This document shows positions 1-8,510 of a stretch of 64,000 nt of DNA, piece after piece (the stretch's first letter is position 1; every line of letters begins with the position of its first letter). The DNA lies in contig NZ_JACHCL010000002.1 in assembly GCF_014200725.1 (NCBI RefSeq), positions 930,001 to 994,000 on the forward strand, given 5' to 3'. The position numbers and the translations under genes were made by a program. The notes under the pieces were generated by a model. The model saw only the letters and a program-made list of their open reading frames with translations. It did no database searches and was not told the DNA's origin. Source of the DNA: Janthinobacterium silvisoli (GTDB taxonomy: Bacteria > Pseudomonadota > Gammaproteobacteria > Burkholderiales > Burkholderiaceae_D).

Positions 1-224
1 AGTATCGCCAGGTCTGGCGCCTTGGGCAGCTGCGCCAGCTTGCGGTAGCAGCGATGGCCTTGCAGTTCATCGTACTTCGGGTTGACGGGCCAGACTTCGC
101 CCTGGAAACCGCCGCCCAGCAGATTGGACAGGGTAATGGCGCCCAGGCTGTGTTCACGCGCAGAGGCGCCGATCAGGGCAACCGAAGCCGGCTTGAACAG
201 CTTGTCGAGATTACGGATACTCAT
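1..224 (-). CDS. CoA-binding acyl-CoA synthetase / Pat-like protein, N-terminal fragment
   Basis: The 74 visible residues are the N terminus of a protein that continues beyond base 1. The segment beginning MSIRNLDKLFKPASVALIGA, followed by a Gly-rich stretch and WPVNPKYDELQG, matches the Rossmann-type CoA-binding domain of NDP-forming acyl-CoA synthetases and of Pat-type protein lysine acetyltransferases, which fuse that domain to a GNAT domain. Which of the two it is depends on the missing C terminus. The ATG at 224 has a GAGG about 7 bases upstream, which supports this start. It is divergent from nothing nearby; about 120 bases separate it from the next gene. Confidence 0.8.
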   Translation of the reverse strand, partial: MSIRNLDKLFKPASVALIGASAREHSLGAITLSNLLGGGFQGEVWPVNPKYDELQGHRCYRKLAQLPKAPDLAI

Positions 225-342
225 ATTGGCCTCATGGGCGTATGGTGCTGGGAATAATGTCACGGGCCAGTGTATAGGAGGCGCCGTCAAAAAAACTTGA
301 CCTTGTGCTGGCTTTCACAAAAAACAGTGCACGCATCAAGGA

Positions 343-1335
343 CTACCAGCGCGAGCGGTGGTTTTCCGTCACGCCGGCCAGCTGCGCCACGATACGCTTC
401 GGTGCATTCACGCTGCTGCGCACCCAGCCGCTGAAAGTACCGATAGGCTGGATATAGCGGCTGGAGGCAAGCCACAGGTTTTTATCTTCGCGGCGCGCCC
501 CTTCGGCCCTGAAATGCAGGTCCAATAAATCGTCGTCGGTCCACACATGCCATGGCGCCAGCGGATTGTCCGGATTGAAGTCGAAATGGGCGCGGCCCAG
601 CGCAAACAGCTGGCCATCGAGCCACAGTGCGTTTTCCTGTCCGCCAAAGTACCCTGCCTGCAAATTGAAACCCAGGTCCAGGCTATGCGCCGACGCCCAG
701 CGCCATTCCGTCTCGCGCGCCAGCAAGCCATTCGAATAATCAAAGCTGGCCACGCCGTCATCGAGGCTGTAGCCCATGGCGCCGCAGCGCACGGTGCCCC
801 ACAGCGGCAAGCCGCCCGATTTTTGCGTTGCATGCACGCAGCCGCCCTCGCCCACGGGACCGAAGGCCAGCAAGGCTGGGGACACGGGCGGGCCGAATTC
901 GGCATCGATGGCAAAGTGGCCGCAGTCGAGCAGCAAGCGGTGGCGCTGCTGGCTGGCAGCTTCGATGACGATGCTGTTCGACAGGAAGCGGAAACGGCTG
1001 CTGCCACCCGCATGCGGCGCCACCCGGCAGCCCATGCCAGGCATGCCGTTTTGCGAAAATGCGGCCACGACCTTGCCCTTGTGACGGTCGAAAGCGTAGG
1101 CGAAGGCGGTGCTGGCCCAGCCCAGGTCGACGATGGCGACGCCGCAAAACAGCGCCGGGGTCGACAGCGCCACATAATGCCAGCGTTTGTGGTGGAACCG
1201 CCGCCAGATTGCGCCGCGCGCATGGGGCGCAGCCAGCGCAGCCCAATCGAATTGCTCGACCAGCCCCGCATAGCGACCGAAGCGGGGAACACCATCCCCG
1301 TCGAGCAGCGCTGGCGGAGACGGTGGCAATATCAT
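343..1335 (-). CDS. DUF2804 family protein
   Basis: A 330-residue protein that matches the DUF2804 family by overall character: a Trp- and Gly-rich, mostly beta protein with segments such as GRYAGLVEQFDWAAL near the N terminus, WASTAFAYAFDRHKG around residue 75 and an R-W-rich C terminus. No enzymatic activity is established for the family. It has no signal peptide, so it is probably cytoplasmic. Its start overlaps the stop of the upstream glycosylase-like gene by 4 bases, an ATGA arrangement that implies translational coupling and a shared transcript. The family assignment rests on recognition rather than on a catalytic motif. Confidence 0.75.
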   Translation of the reverse strand: MILPPSPPALLDGDGVPRFGRYAGLVEQFDWAALAAPHARGAIWRRFHHKRWHYVALSTPALFCGVAIVDLGWASTAFAYAFDRHKGKVVAAFSQNGMPGMGCRVAPHAGGSSRFRFLSNSIVIEAASQQRHRLLLDCGHFAIDAEFGPPVSPALLAFGPVGEGGCVHATQKSGGLPLWGTVRCGAMGYSLDDGVASFDYSNGLLARETEWRWASAHSLDLGFNLQAGYFGGQENALWLDGQLFALGRAHFDFNPDNPLAPWHVWTDDDLLDLHFRAEGARREDKNLWLASSRYIQPIGTFSGWVRSSVNAPKRIVAQLAGVTENHRSRW

Positions 1336-2630
1336 GCGGCCAGCCTGTCCGCAGGTATCGCCAGCGCGGCGGCCAGCAGCGCGCCGAATGCAGCCGGCTG
1401 CGACTGCGTCACGTCAACCTGCGGGCAAGCATGCCAGTTGGCCAGGCGCTGCACGGCGCCGGCTACGTCATGCACCAAACGCGCACTCATACGCACGCCG
1501 TCTTCCAGCGCCAGCGACTTGATTTCAAAGCGTCCTTGCGCGCGGTGCGCCTTGGCGTCGATACGCCCCACCAGCGCGCCACGGCGCAGGATCGGCAGGG
1601 TAAAGTAGCCGTACTGGCGCTTCTCCGCGGGCGTATAGCATTCAAGCCGGTAGTCAAAGCCGAACAGTTCCAACGCGCGCCGGCGGTCCCAGACGACCGG
1701 ATCGAACGGCGACAAGATCGTCGTCAGGGTAGGCGACAAGCGTCCTTCGGCCGCCGTGCGCGCCAGCGCCGCATGGTCCGCATGCACATACACGGGATCA
1801 TCCCAGCCAGCCACCTGGCAGCGCAGCAAAGCGCCTTCCTCGACCAGCGCCTGCAGATCCTGCAGCAGGCTGGCCCGCGGCTGTCTGGTGCGGAAATAAT
1901 CGCTGATCCAGCTGGCCCGCGCCAGGCCCAGCGCCTTCACGCTGGCCAGCAGCAGGCTGCGCCGCACTTGCTGTTCAGACGGCAGTTGGACATCGTCCCA
2001 GCCGGGCAGTACACGTTCGGCCAGGTCGTAATAACGCTGGAACTGGTGGCGTTTGGCGATCATCAGCACGCCCGAGGTGAACAACACTTCCAGCGAGCGT
2101 TTTTCAGGCTTCCAGCTCCACCAGCCGCCAGCCTTGCCATCCGTGCGCTCGAAGTCGGCTGAGCGCACGGCGCCATTGACGCGGATATGTTCGAGCACGG
2201 CGGCCACGGCTTGGCCCTGCTCGTCCATCCATTTGACCGAATATTTCCAGCCCATCGCCGCCGGATCGAGCATGCGCGGCCGGTACAAGCCATAGTCTTC
2301 GATCGGCACGAAACACGCTTCGTGGGCCCAGTATTCAAACAGCGCACCCTCGGCCAGCAATTGCTCCAGCCAGGATTGCGGATAATCGCCGAGCCGGCTC
2401 CACAGCACCAGATACGGGCTGCGCGCCACCACGTGGATGGTATCGATCTGCAGCACGCCCATCTGGCGGATGGCCGCCAGTACGTCAGCCTTGGCCGCCT
2501 TTTTACGGCGCGATTGCAGCAAGCCCTGCGCCGCCAGGTGCAGGGTGCGGGCGCCGGCCAGGGTGAGCTGCAGTGGCTCTGTGGATGGTGCGGACAAGAT
2601 CGGCTCTTTTTCATCATGCGGGTTCTTCAT
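1332..2630 (-). CDS. AlkX/YcaQ-type winged-helix DNA glycosylase
   Basis: A 432-residue member of the HTH_42 family (AlkZ/AlkX, formerly YcaQ). Members excise alkylated bases or unhook interstrand crosslinks. The segment GVLQIDTIHVVARSPYLVLW near residue 55 carries a Q-x-D motif (QID); the AlkX branch uses QxD where AlkZ uses QxQ, so this fits AlkX, known for crosslink unhooking in E. coli. ARTLHLAAQGL precedes it and the C-terminal segment LSPFDPVVWDRRR is typical. I chose the ATG at 2630 (MKNPHDE); another in-frame ATG at 2648 adds six residues, and neither has a clear Shine-Dalgarno. It is translationally coupled to the DUF2804 gene. Confidence 0.82.
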   Translation of the reverse strand: MKNPHDEKEPILSAPSTEPLQLTLAGARTLHLAAQGLLQSRRKKAAKADVLAAIRQMGVLQIDTIHVVARSPYLVLWSRLGDYPQSWLEQLLAEGALFEYWAHEACFVPIEDYGLYRPRMLDPAAMGWKYSVKWMDEQGQAVAAVLEHIRVNGAVRSADFERTDGKAGGWWSWKPEKRSLEVLFTSGVLMIAKRHQFQRYYDLAERVLPGWDDVQLPSEQQVRRSLLLASVKALGLARASWISDYFRTRQPRASLLQDLQALVEEGALLRCQVAGWDDPVYVHADHAALARTAAEGRLSPTLTTILSPFDPVVWDRRRALELFGFDYRLECYTPAEKRQYGYFTLPILRRGALVGRIDAKAHRAQGRFEIKSLALEDGVRMSARLVHDVAGAVQRLANWHACPQVDVTQSQPAAFGALLAAALAIPADRLAA

Positions 2631-2703
2631 GCCACAAAGATACCGCATCCGCAGGCTGGCAGGCGCTTTTTTTAAGCAGCCCCGGCTATCGCGCCCTGTC
2701 GAT

Positions 2704-3075
2704 TCAGTCTTTCTTTTTGATCAACCCTGCCAGCGCCGCAAACGGATTATGCGTGGCGGGCGCCACTTCGGCCGACAGCAGGCCGGCGCCACGGTCCGCC
2801 TCCAGGTAGCGCGAGTGCTCATTGTCGTGGCAATACAGGCACAGCAGTTCCCAGTTGCTGCCATCGGGCGGGTTGTTATCGTGATTATGGTCGCGGTGAT
2901 GCACGGTCAGCTGCTGCACGTTGGCGTGCGTGAATTCACGCGTGCAGCGGCCACACACCCACGGATACATCTTAAGCGAACGCTCGCGGTAGCCGTTTTC
3001 GCGCTGGTCGGCGGCACGGCGCGCTTCGGCGACGATCTTGTCGAGCCTGGCTGCATCAGGTTTTTTGCTCTGCAT
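2704..3075 (-). CDS. yajD: YajD-like HNH endonuclease family protein
   Basis: A 123-residue small protein with an HNH fold: WVCGRCTREF provides a Cys pair, HHRDHNHDNNPPDGSNWELL carries the HNH core, and LCLYCHDNEHSRYLE supplies the second Cys and His ligands. This arrangement and length match YajD, a conserved bacterial HNH protein without a defined physiological substrate. The ATG at 3075 has GAAAG at a good distance; an upstream in-frame TTG is less likely. It stands alone on the minus strand, with about 70 bases to the glycosylase gene and 240 bases to the divergent cyclase gene. Confidence 0.85.
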   Translation of the reverse strand: MQSKKPDAARLDKIVAEARRAADQRENGYRERSLKMYPWVCGRCTREFTHANVQQLTVHHRDHNHDNNPPDGSNWELLCLYCHDNEHSRYLEADRGAGLLSAEVAPATHNPFAALAGLIKKKD

Positions 3076-3316
3076 GACAACTTTCAATATGGAAGGAAGA
3101 AGCCCTCATTTTAATGATGATGGGGCTGCCGTTGTACTATTTTTGCCACGCCGCCTGCCTCTGATAGACCCGAATACTGGGCCGGAGGACTTTTTTTACG
3201 TGCGCAGCGCCATCCATGTTTGATTTAACGCAAAATAACGCCCATAACAGGGGCCAACCCCGCACAAGCGATTCCAGGCTGCAGGCTCTATAATCCGCGC
3301 CACGCCGCCCCTTTCA

Positions 3317-6300
3317 ATGACTCTTGAAGCGCACGTGATATCGACCACGAGACCCCTGCAACGTTTTGCCCACCGCCTGTATCGCCTCAGTCTGCCCCTG
3401 TTCGCGCTGAGTTTGCTGATCGTGATCTGGAGCGCCGTCATTTACCAGGTGGGCCAGGAGCGGACCAGCGCCGTCAAGGACGCCGTGGCCAGCAGCCAGT
3501 CGCTGGCGCGCACCCTGGCCGACCATACGGGCTATATCCTGCGCCAGGCCGACCACGCCACGCAGCTGTTCAAGCTTAAGTACGAAGAATCGGGCGCGAC
3601 CCTGCGCCTGAACGAATTCACGCGCCGCCTGGGCCTGCTCGACAGTGTGCTGCCATCGAAGCTGGAACTGCCGATCGCCCTGGTCGACGCATCGGGCGCC
3701 GTGATCGACAGCGTGCATGCGTACATGCCGGAACACCTGGCCGGGCAAGCGCTTTTCAAGGCGCTGGTGGCCAATCCGGTCGACACGGCGCTGGTCGATA
3801 CCCCCACGCTCGATGTAGCGACGAAAAAATGGACAATACGCCTGGCGCGCCGCCTGAACGATGGACAGGGCCGTTTTGCGGGCGCCATCATCATCCTGGT
3901 CGATCCCACCTATTTCGTCGATGATTACGACCGCCTCGATCTCGATGAAAATGGCGCCCTGATGCTGGTGGCGCGCGACAATGGCCTGACTGTGGGCCGC
4001 GTCGGCGAGCAGGTGGTGGTCAGCGACCGCATCGATTTCCGCATGCCGGGACCGCCCACGCATGCGCCAGACGAATTATTGATCACCCCCGCCATCGACA
4101 AGACGCAGCGCATCTACAGCTACCGCGAATTGCCGCGCTACCCGCTGCTGGCCGTGGTGGGCGTCAGCCGCGACGCTGCCCTCAGCCATTTTGAACATCG
4201 CCGGCGCGTGTATTTCGGCATACTGGTCGGCGCCAGCCTGCTGATCACCGTCTTTACCTTCTTGCTGAACCGGCAGAGCGAGCGCCTGCGGCGCAGCATC
4301 CGCCAGGCCAAGGAGGCTCAGGCGCTTTTGCGGGCGGCGCATCAGGGCAGCCTCGACGCGGTGCTGCTGCTCAAAGCCTGGCGCCAGGCCCCGGGCAAGC
4401 CGGTGGAAGATTTCATCTTTGCCGACGTCAATGAGAGCGCCGCCGGGATGCTGGGCAAGCCGCGCCCGGAACTACTGGGGCAGCGCGCGCTGCGCCTGGT
4501 GCCGCTGCTGCGCGGCGAGCGCTTTTTTCGGCGCTTCGTGCTGGTGATGGAAACGGGCCAGCCGCTGGAGGACGAATTCGAACTGAAGCAGCCATCGGGC
4601 GGCTCGCGCTGGCTGCGCTACCAGATCGTGCCGATCAGCGACGGCGTGGCCGTCACCTCGCGCGATATCAGCGAACGCAAACACGACGAACTGGAAGTGC
4701 AAGGCAAGCGCAGCTTCCTGCAATCGCTGATCGAGCACTTGCCGGTGCTGGTCTACGTGAAAAGCGCCCGGCCTGAAAATTTCGGCCAGATGGTGGTGTG
4801 GAACAAGGCGGCGGAGCAGGTCACCGGCTACCTGGCCGATGACGTGCTCGGCAAGACCGACAGCGCCGCCTTCCCGCCCGATTTCGGCTTGCACGATGGC
4901 CAGGACGATCTCACTATCCTGGCCGAACGCCGCGTCATCGACCACCCGGAAAAGCCGCTGCGCCTGGCCGATGGCAGCCTGCGCCATCTGCATGTGGTTT
5001 CAGTGCCGGTGTTCGACGAGCGCCAGCAGACTGAATACATCCTGTGCATCGCCGAAGATATTTCGCAGCGCCGCCAGCAAGAAATGGAACTGCGCCAGAA
5101 CCAGGCCGAACTGGCTGCCGTCACCGACGCGTCACCACTGGGCCTGGTGCGCCTGGACCGCCAGCGCCGCTGCACCTATGTCAACCGTACCTTCGAGGCC
5201 ATCACCGGCCTGCCGCGCGCCGCCGCGCTGGGGGCTGGCTGGACCAGCGCCCTGCATCCAGACGATTACCCGCAAATGCACGTGGCGCTGGAACGGCTGC
5301 GCCACGACCATGCGCCCTTCCAGTCCACCTTGCGCTGCCTGCACCGCGACGGCAAGCTGGTGTGGGTCTCCGTGAAGATCGCTCCCATCCTCATCGATGG
5401 CCAGATCGAAGGCTATGTGGGCAGCCTCGATGACATCACCACCTTGCGCGAATCGGAAGTGGCGCTACTGGAAAGCGAATCGCGCCTGCGCACCATCGCC
5501 GACACGCTGCCGGCCATGATCGCCTACGTCGATGCCGACCAGATCTACCGCTTCCTGAACATCGCCTATGAACGCGAGTTCGACCTGAGCGGCATGCAGG
5601 TACTGGGCAAGAGCGTGATCGACACCATCGGCCCGGTACGCTACCGCATCGTGCTGCCGTATATCGAGCGCGTGCTGCGCGGCGAAACCCTCAGTTTCGA
5701 GGAAGAAGACCTGAAGGATGGCCTGGAGCGCTGCATGGAAGTGATCTATATCCCGCAGATCGGCGAAGATAACCTGCACGTGGTGGGATTTCACGTGATG
5801 CGCCAGGATATCACCGTGCAGAAACGCGAAAAACAGCGCCTGCTGAAACTGGCCCAGGTCGATACCCTGACCGGCCTGTCCAACCGCGCCGGCTTTACGC
5901 AAAAGCTCAGCGACGCCATGCACGAAAGCCGCCAGCAAGGCCGATTGATGGCCGTTATGTACATGGATATCGACCGCTTCAAGCCCGTCAACGATACCTA
6001 CGGCCACGGCACCGGCGACGCCCTGCTGCGCGCCTTTGCCCAGCGCCTGACCCACACCATGCGCGCCACCGACTTCATCGCCCGACTGGGCGGCGACGAA
6101 TTCACCATCATCATGGAACATATCAACCGGCCGCACGACGCCGCCATGCTGGCTGAAAAAATCGTCACGGCCATGCGCCAGCCCTTCGATCTCGATGGCG
6201 TCGTGGTCCACATCTCGGCCAGCATCGGCCTGGCCTTCTACCGCGATGAAGACATCAGCCCCGCCGCACTGCTACAGCGGGCCGACGTGCTGCTGTACCA

Positions 6301-6355
6301 GGCCAAGCAGGATGGGCGCAATACCTATCGGGCCGGGACCATGGTCGACGGATAA
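3317..6355 (+). CDS. Membrane-bound multi-PAS sensor diguanylate cyclase
   Basis: A 1012-residue inner-membrane sensor. A transmembrane segment near residues 25-45 and a second near 295-315 bracket a periplasmic sensing region of about 250 residues (Cache-like by layout). Four PAS-like modules follow, at roughly 335-450, 463-590, 595-715 and 722-835, recognisable by the repeated DISERK/DISQRR-type linkers. The last 170 residues form a GGDEF domain with an intact RLGGDEF active site and the inhibitory I-site motif RATD five residues before it. An active, feedback-inhibited c-di-GMP synthase is expected. There is no EAL domain. It is monocistronic and its 3' end overlaps the degraded effector frame on the other strand. 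Confidence 0.93.
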   Translation: MTLEAHVISTTRPLQRFAHRLYRLSLPLFALSLLIVIWSAVIYQVGQERTSAVKDAVASSQSLARTLADHTGYILRQADHATQLFKLKYEESGATLRLNEFTRRLGLLDSVLPSKLELPIALVDASGAVIDSVHAYMPEHLAGQALFKALVANPVDTALVDTPTLDVATKKWTIRLARRLNDGQGRFAGAIIILVDPTYFVDDYDRLDLDENGALMLVARDNGLTVGRVGEQVVVSDRIDFRMPGPPTHAPDELLITPAIDKTQRIYSYRELPRYPLLAVVGVSRDAALSHFEHRRRVYFGILVGASLLITVFTFLLNRQSERLRRSIRQAKEAQALLRAAHQGSLDAVLLLKAWRQAPGKPVEDFIFADVNESAAGMLGKPRPELLGQRALRLVPLLRGERFFRRFVLVMETGQPLEDEFELKQPSGGSRWLRYQIVPISDGVAVTSRDISERKHDELEVQGKRSFLQSLIEHLPVLVYVKSARPENFGQMVVWNKAAEQVTGYLADDVLGKTDSAAFPPDFGLHDGQDDLTILAERRVIDHPEKPLRLADGSLRHLHVVSVPVFDERQQTEYILCIAEDISQRRQQEMELRQNQAELAAVTDASPLGLVRLDRQRRCTYVNRTFEAITGLPRAAALGAGWTSALHPDDYPQMHVALERLRHDHAPFQSTLRCLHRDGKLVWVSVKIAPILIDGQIEGYVGSLDDITTLRESEVALLESESRLRTIADTLPAMIAYVDADQIYRFLNIAYEREFDLSGMQVLGKSVIDTIGPVRYRIVLPYIERVLRGETLSFEEEDLKDGLERCMEVIYIPQIGEDNLHVVGFHVMRQDITVQKREKQRLLKLAQVDTLTGLSNRAGFTQKLSDAMHESRQQGRLMAVMYMDIDRFKPVNDTYGHGTGDALLRAFAQRLTHTMRATDFIARLGGDEFTIIMEHINRPHDAAMLAEKIVTAMRQPFDLDGVVVHISASIGLAFYRDEDISPAALLQRADVLLYQAKQDGRNTYRAGTMVDG

Positions 6356-7089
6356 ACCATGCGGACACGTCGGCACCAGCGCGAGTAGCCCTGCGAGCCC
6401 GGCCGCGCATCGTAGCGCAGTCCCCACCATGGCAGGAAGACAGTGTTGCCACCGCGTGCGCGGAACCAGGGTTTGTCGTGGTCGATGGGACGGACCACGG
6501 CCGGCGGCGCTACCACCAGCGCCGTCACCTGTTGCGCTTCACTGGCGCCCGCCACCAGTACGGAACCACCTACGTGGTTGGCATGGGCTATCGCCAGCGC
6601 CACATTCGCAAACGGCCCGCCGCCCCAGTAATCGTATTCGTTCAGGTAGATGGAGTCGCCATAGTCCTGCAGTTCCATATCGCTGGCCTTTTAGCCCCAG
6701 CGGAACCGGATCACGGGCGAAAAATGGGCTTGTTCCTGGATAAAAGTGCTGGCCGTGTAGTCGGGATCGACATAGCCGTCATCGTTCAATTCATCGCGAT
6801 ACCCCACTGGCGTGAGTTGCCCGGCTTGCGGCGAGGGGTGGCACAGGTGCTCGTCGCAGCGCTTCAAACGCGTGTTCAAGCCGGTGCACAAGCCTGCTTC
6901 GGCCGCCCGGTACCACTCGCCATCGGAATTGACGCCGTGCACGAAGATGATGACGCCCGACGACGGCATCTGTTGCAAACAGTCTTGCAGGCGATGGCTG
7001 AAACAGGTCGTGCCGGCCGCCTTGCCGACCACCAGGTCGACGGTCGCATGGAATGGACTATCGGGATCGCTGCCTTGCATATCGTTCAT
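6325..7089 (-). pseudogene. Broken type VI lipase effector (Tle3/DUF3274-like)
   Basis: The first 132 codons read like the N terminus of Tle3-type alpha/beta-hydrolase effectors, with the strand-and-turn VIIFVHGVNSDGEWYRAAE and a VIRFRWG segment. A TAA at 6691-6693 then stops translation. The same frame reopens with K-A-S-D-M and continues to DYWGGGPFAN, another hallmark of the family, so the stop probably replaced a Tyr codon (a WGYKA-type sequence is expected). After about residue 165 the similarity I recognise fades, and the family's several hundred C-terminal residues, including the nucleophile region, are absent. I read this as a nonsense-mutated and truncated remnant. No vgrG, PAAR or immunity gene is adjacent. 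Confidence 0.7.
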
Positions 7090-7244
7090 GGCGGGCCTTT
7101 TAGGTTAGCTGGCCTGGTCACCGGACTGGTCAATTTAAGCCCTTGCCGATGAACAGGTTTTACGCAGTGTCAATCAAACCATATCAATCCAGCCGTTTTT
7201 TCAGCTATATTGACGCCTGTTTCATCTCTTGCAAGTTCCTTATC

Positions 7245-8471
7245 ATGCGCCTGCTGCATACTTCCGACTGGCATCTGGGCCAGACTCTGCATAACTATGA
7301 GCGGGGCTACGAGCACCAGTGCTTCCTGGACTGGCTGCTCGACACCCTCGTGGCCGAACAGGTCGACGTGCTGCTGGTGGCGGGCGACGTGTTCGACAAT
7401 GCCAATCCTTCCTCGGCCTCGCAAAAGCAGCTTTACGTTTTCCTGCAGCAGGCGCGCATGCGCCTGCCCGCACTGCAACTGGTCGTCATCGCCGGCAACC
7501 ACGATTCGGCCGGGCGGCTGGAAGCACCGGGACCGCTGCTGGCGGCGCATGGCACACACGTGATCGGCCATATTCTGCGCGACGACGCTGGCCATATCGA
7601 CCTGGAACGGCTGCTGCTGCCACTCACCGGCAGCGATGGCACAGTGCAAGCCTGGTGCCTGGCCGTGCCCTTCCTGCGGCCCGGCGACGTACCGAAGATC
7701 GCCAGCGACAGTGGACAAGATCCTTACCTCGGCGGCATCGCCCTGCTGTACCGCCAGTTGACGGACCTGGCGCTGGCGCGGCGCCAGCCTGGCCAGGCGA
7801 TTGTCGCCATGGGCCACTGTCATATGGTGGGCGGCGAGATGTCCAACGATTCCGAGCGCCGCATCGTTATCGGCGGCACGGAAATGCTGCCGTCGGGGAT
7901 ATTTGACGCGTCCATCGCCTATGCCGCGCTGGGCCATCTGCACCTGGCGCAAAGCGTGGGCAAGCAAGCGCATATCCGCTACAGCGGCAGCCCGATTCCG
8001 CTGTCGTTTGCCGAAGTGGGCTACCGCCACCAGGTGCTGTGCATCGATCTCGATGGCGAGACCTTGCGCGAAGTGCGGAGCATCGACATTCCACGCGCCG
8101 TGCCGCTGCTGCGCGTGCCGGCCAAGCCGGCGCCCATCGATGACGTGCTGGCCCAGCTGGCCGCACTGGACGTAGCCGAAACCGCAGCGGAAGCGCGCCC
8201 TTTCCTGGAAGTGCGCGTGCGCCTGGACGCGCCCGAACCGGGCCTGCGTACGCGCATCGAAACAGCGCTCGACGGCAAGGCCGTGCGCCTGGCGAAGATC
8301 GAAACATCGAGCGCCGCGCGCAGCAGCGCGCCGGAAAACATGACCCTGGACCAATTGAACCAGCTGCAGCCCGATGAGATTTTCCGCCGCCTGTACCAGC
8401 AAAAATACGGCAAGGAAGCGCCGCCCGAACAGCTGTCGGCGCTGGCTGAATTGCTACTACCGTCCGCTTGA
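7245..8471 (+). CDS. sbcD: SbcD, nuclease subunit of the SbcCD exonuclease
   Basis: A 408-residue Mre11-type metallophosphoesterase. The metal-binding motifs appear in order: HTSDWHLG at the N terminus, AGDVFD, AGNHDS, GHCH and GHLH. With SbcC it opens hairpins and cuts protein-blocked or palindromic DNA ends in the cytoplasm. I start it at the ATG at 7245 (MRLLHTSDWH); an upstream in-frame ATG at 7143 would add 34 residues with no counterpart in the family. It is followed after 39 bases by sbcC, in the usual order, so the two form an operon. Confidence 0.96.
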   Translation: MRLLHTSDWHLGQTLHNYERGYEHQCFLDWLLDTLVAEQVDVLLVAGDVFDNANPSSASQKQLYVFLQQARMRLPALQLVVIAGNHDSAGRLEAPGPLLAAHGTHVIGHILRDDAGHIDLERLLLPLTGSDGTVQAWCLAVPFLRPGDVPKIASDSGQDPYLGGIALLYRQLTDLALARRQPGQAIVAMGHCHMVGGEMSNDSERRIVIGGTEMLPSGIFDASIAYAALGHLHLAQSVGKQAHIRYSGSPIPLSFAEVGYRHQVLCIDLDGETLREVRSIDIPRAVPLLRVPAKPAPIDDVLAQLAALDVAETAAEARPFLEVRVRLDAPEPGLRTRIETALDGKAVRLAKIETSSAARSSAPENMTLDQLNQLQPDEIFRRLYQQKYGKEAPPEQLSALAELLLPSA

Positions 8472-8510
8472 AGTCTCCAACACAGAATAAACTGCACAGA
8501 ATAATCCTGC

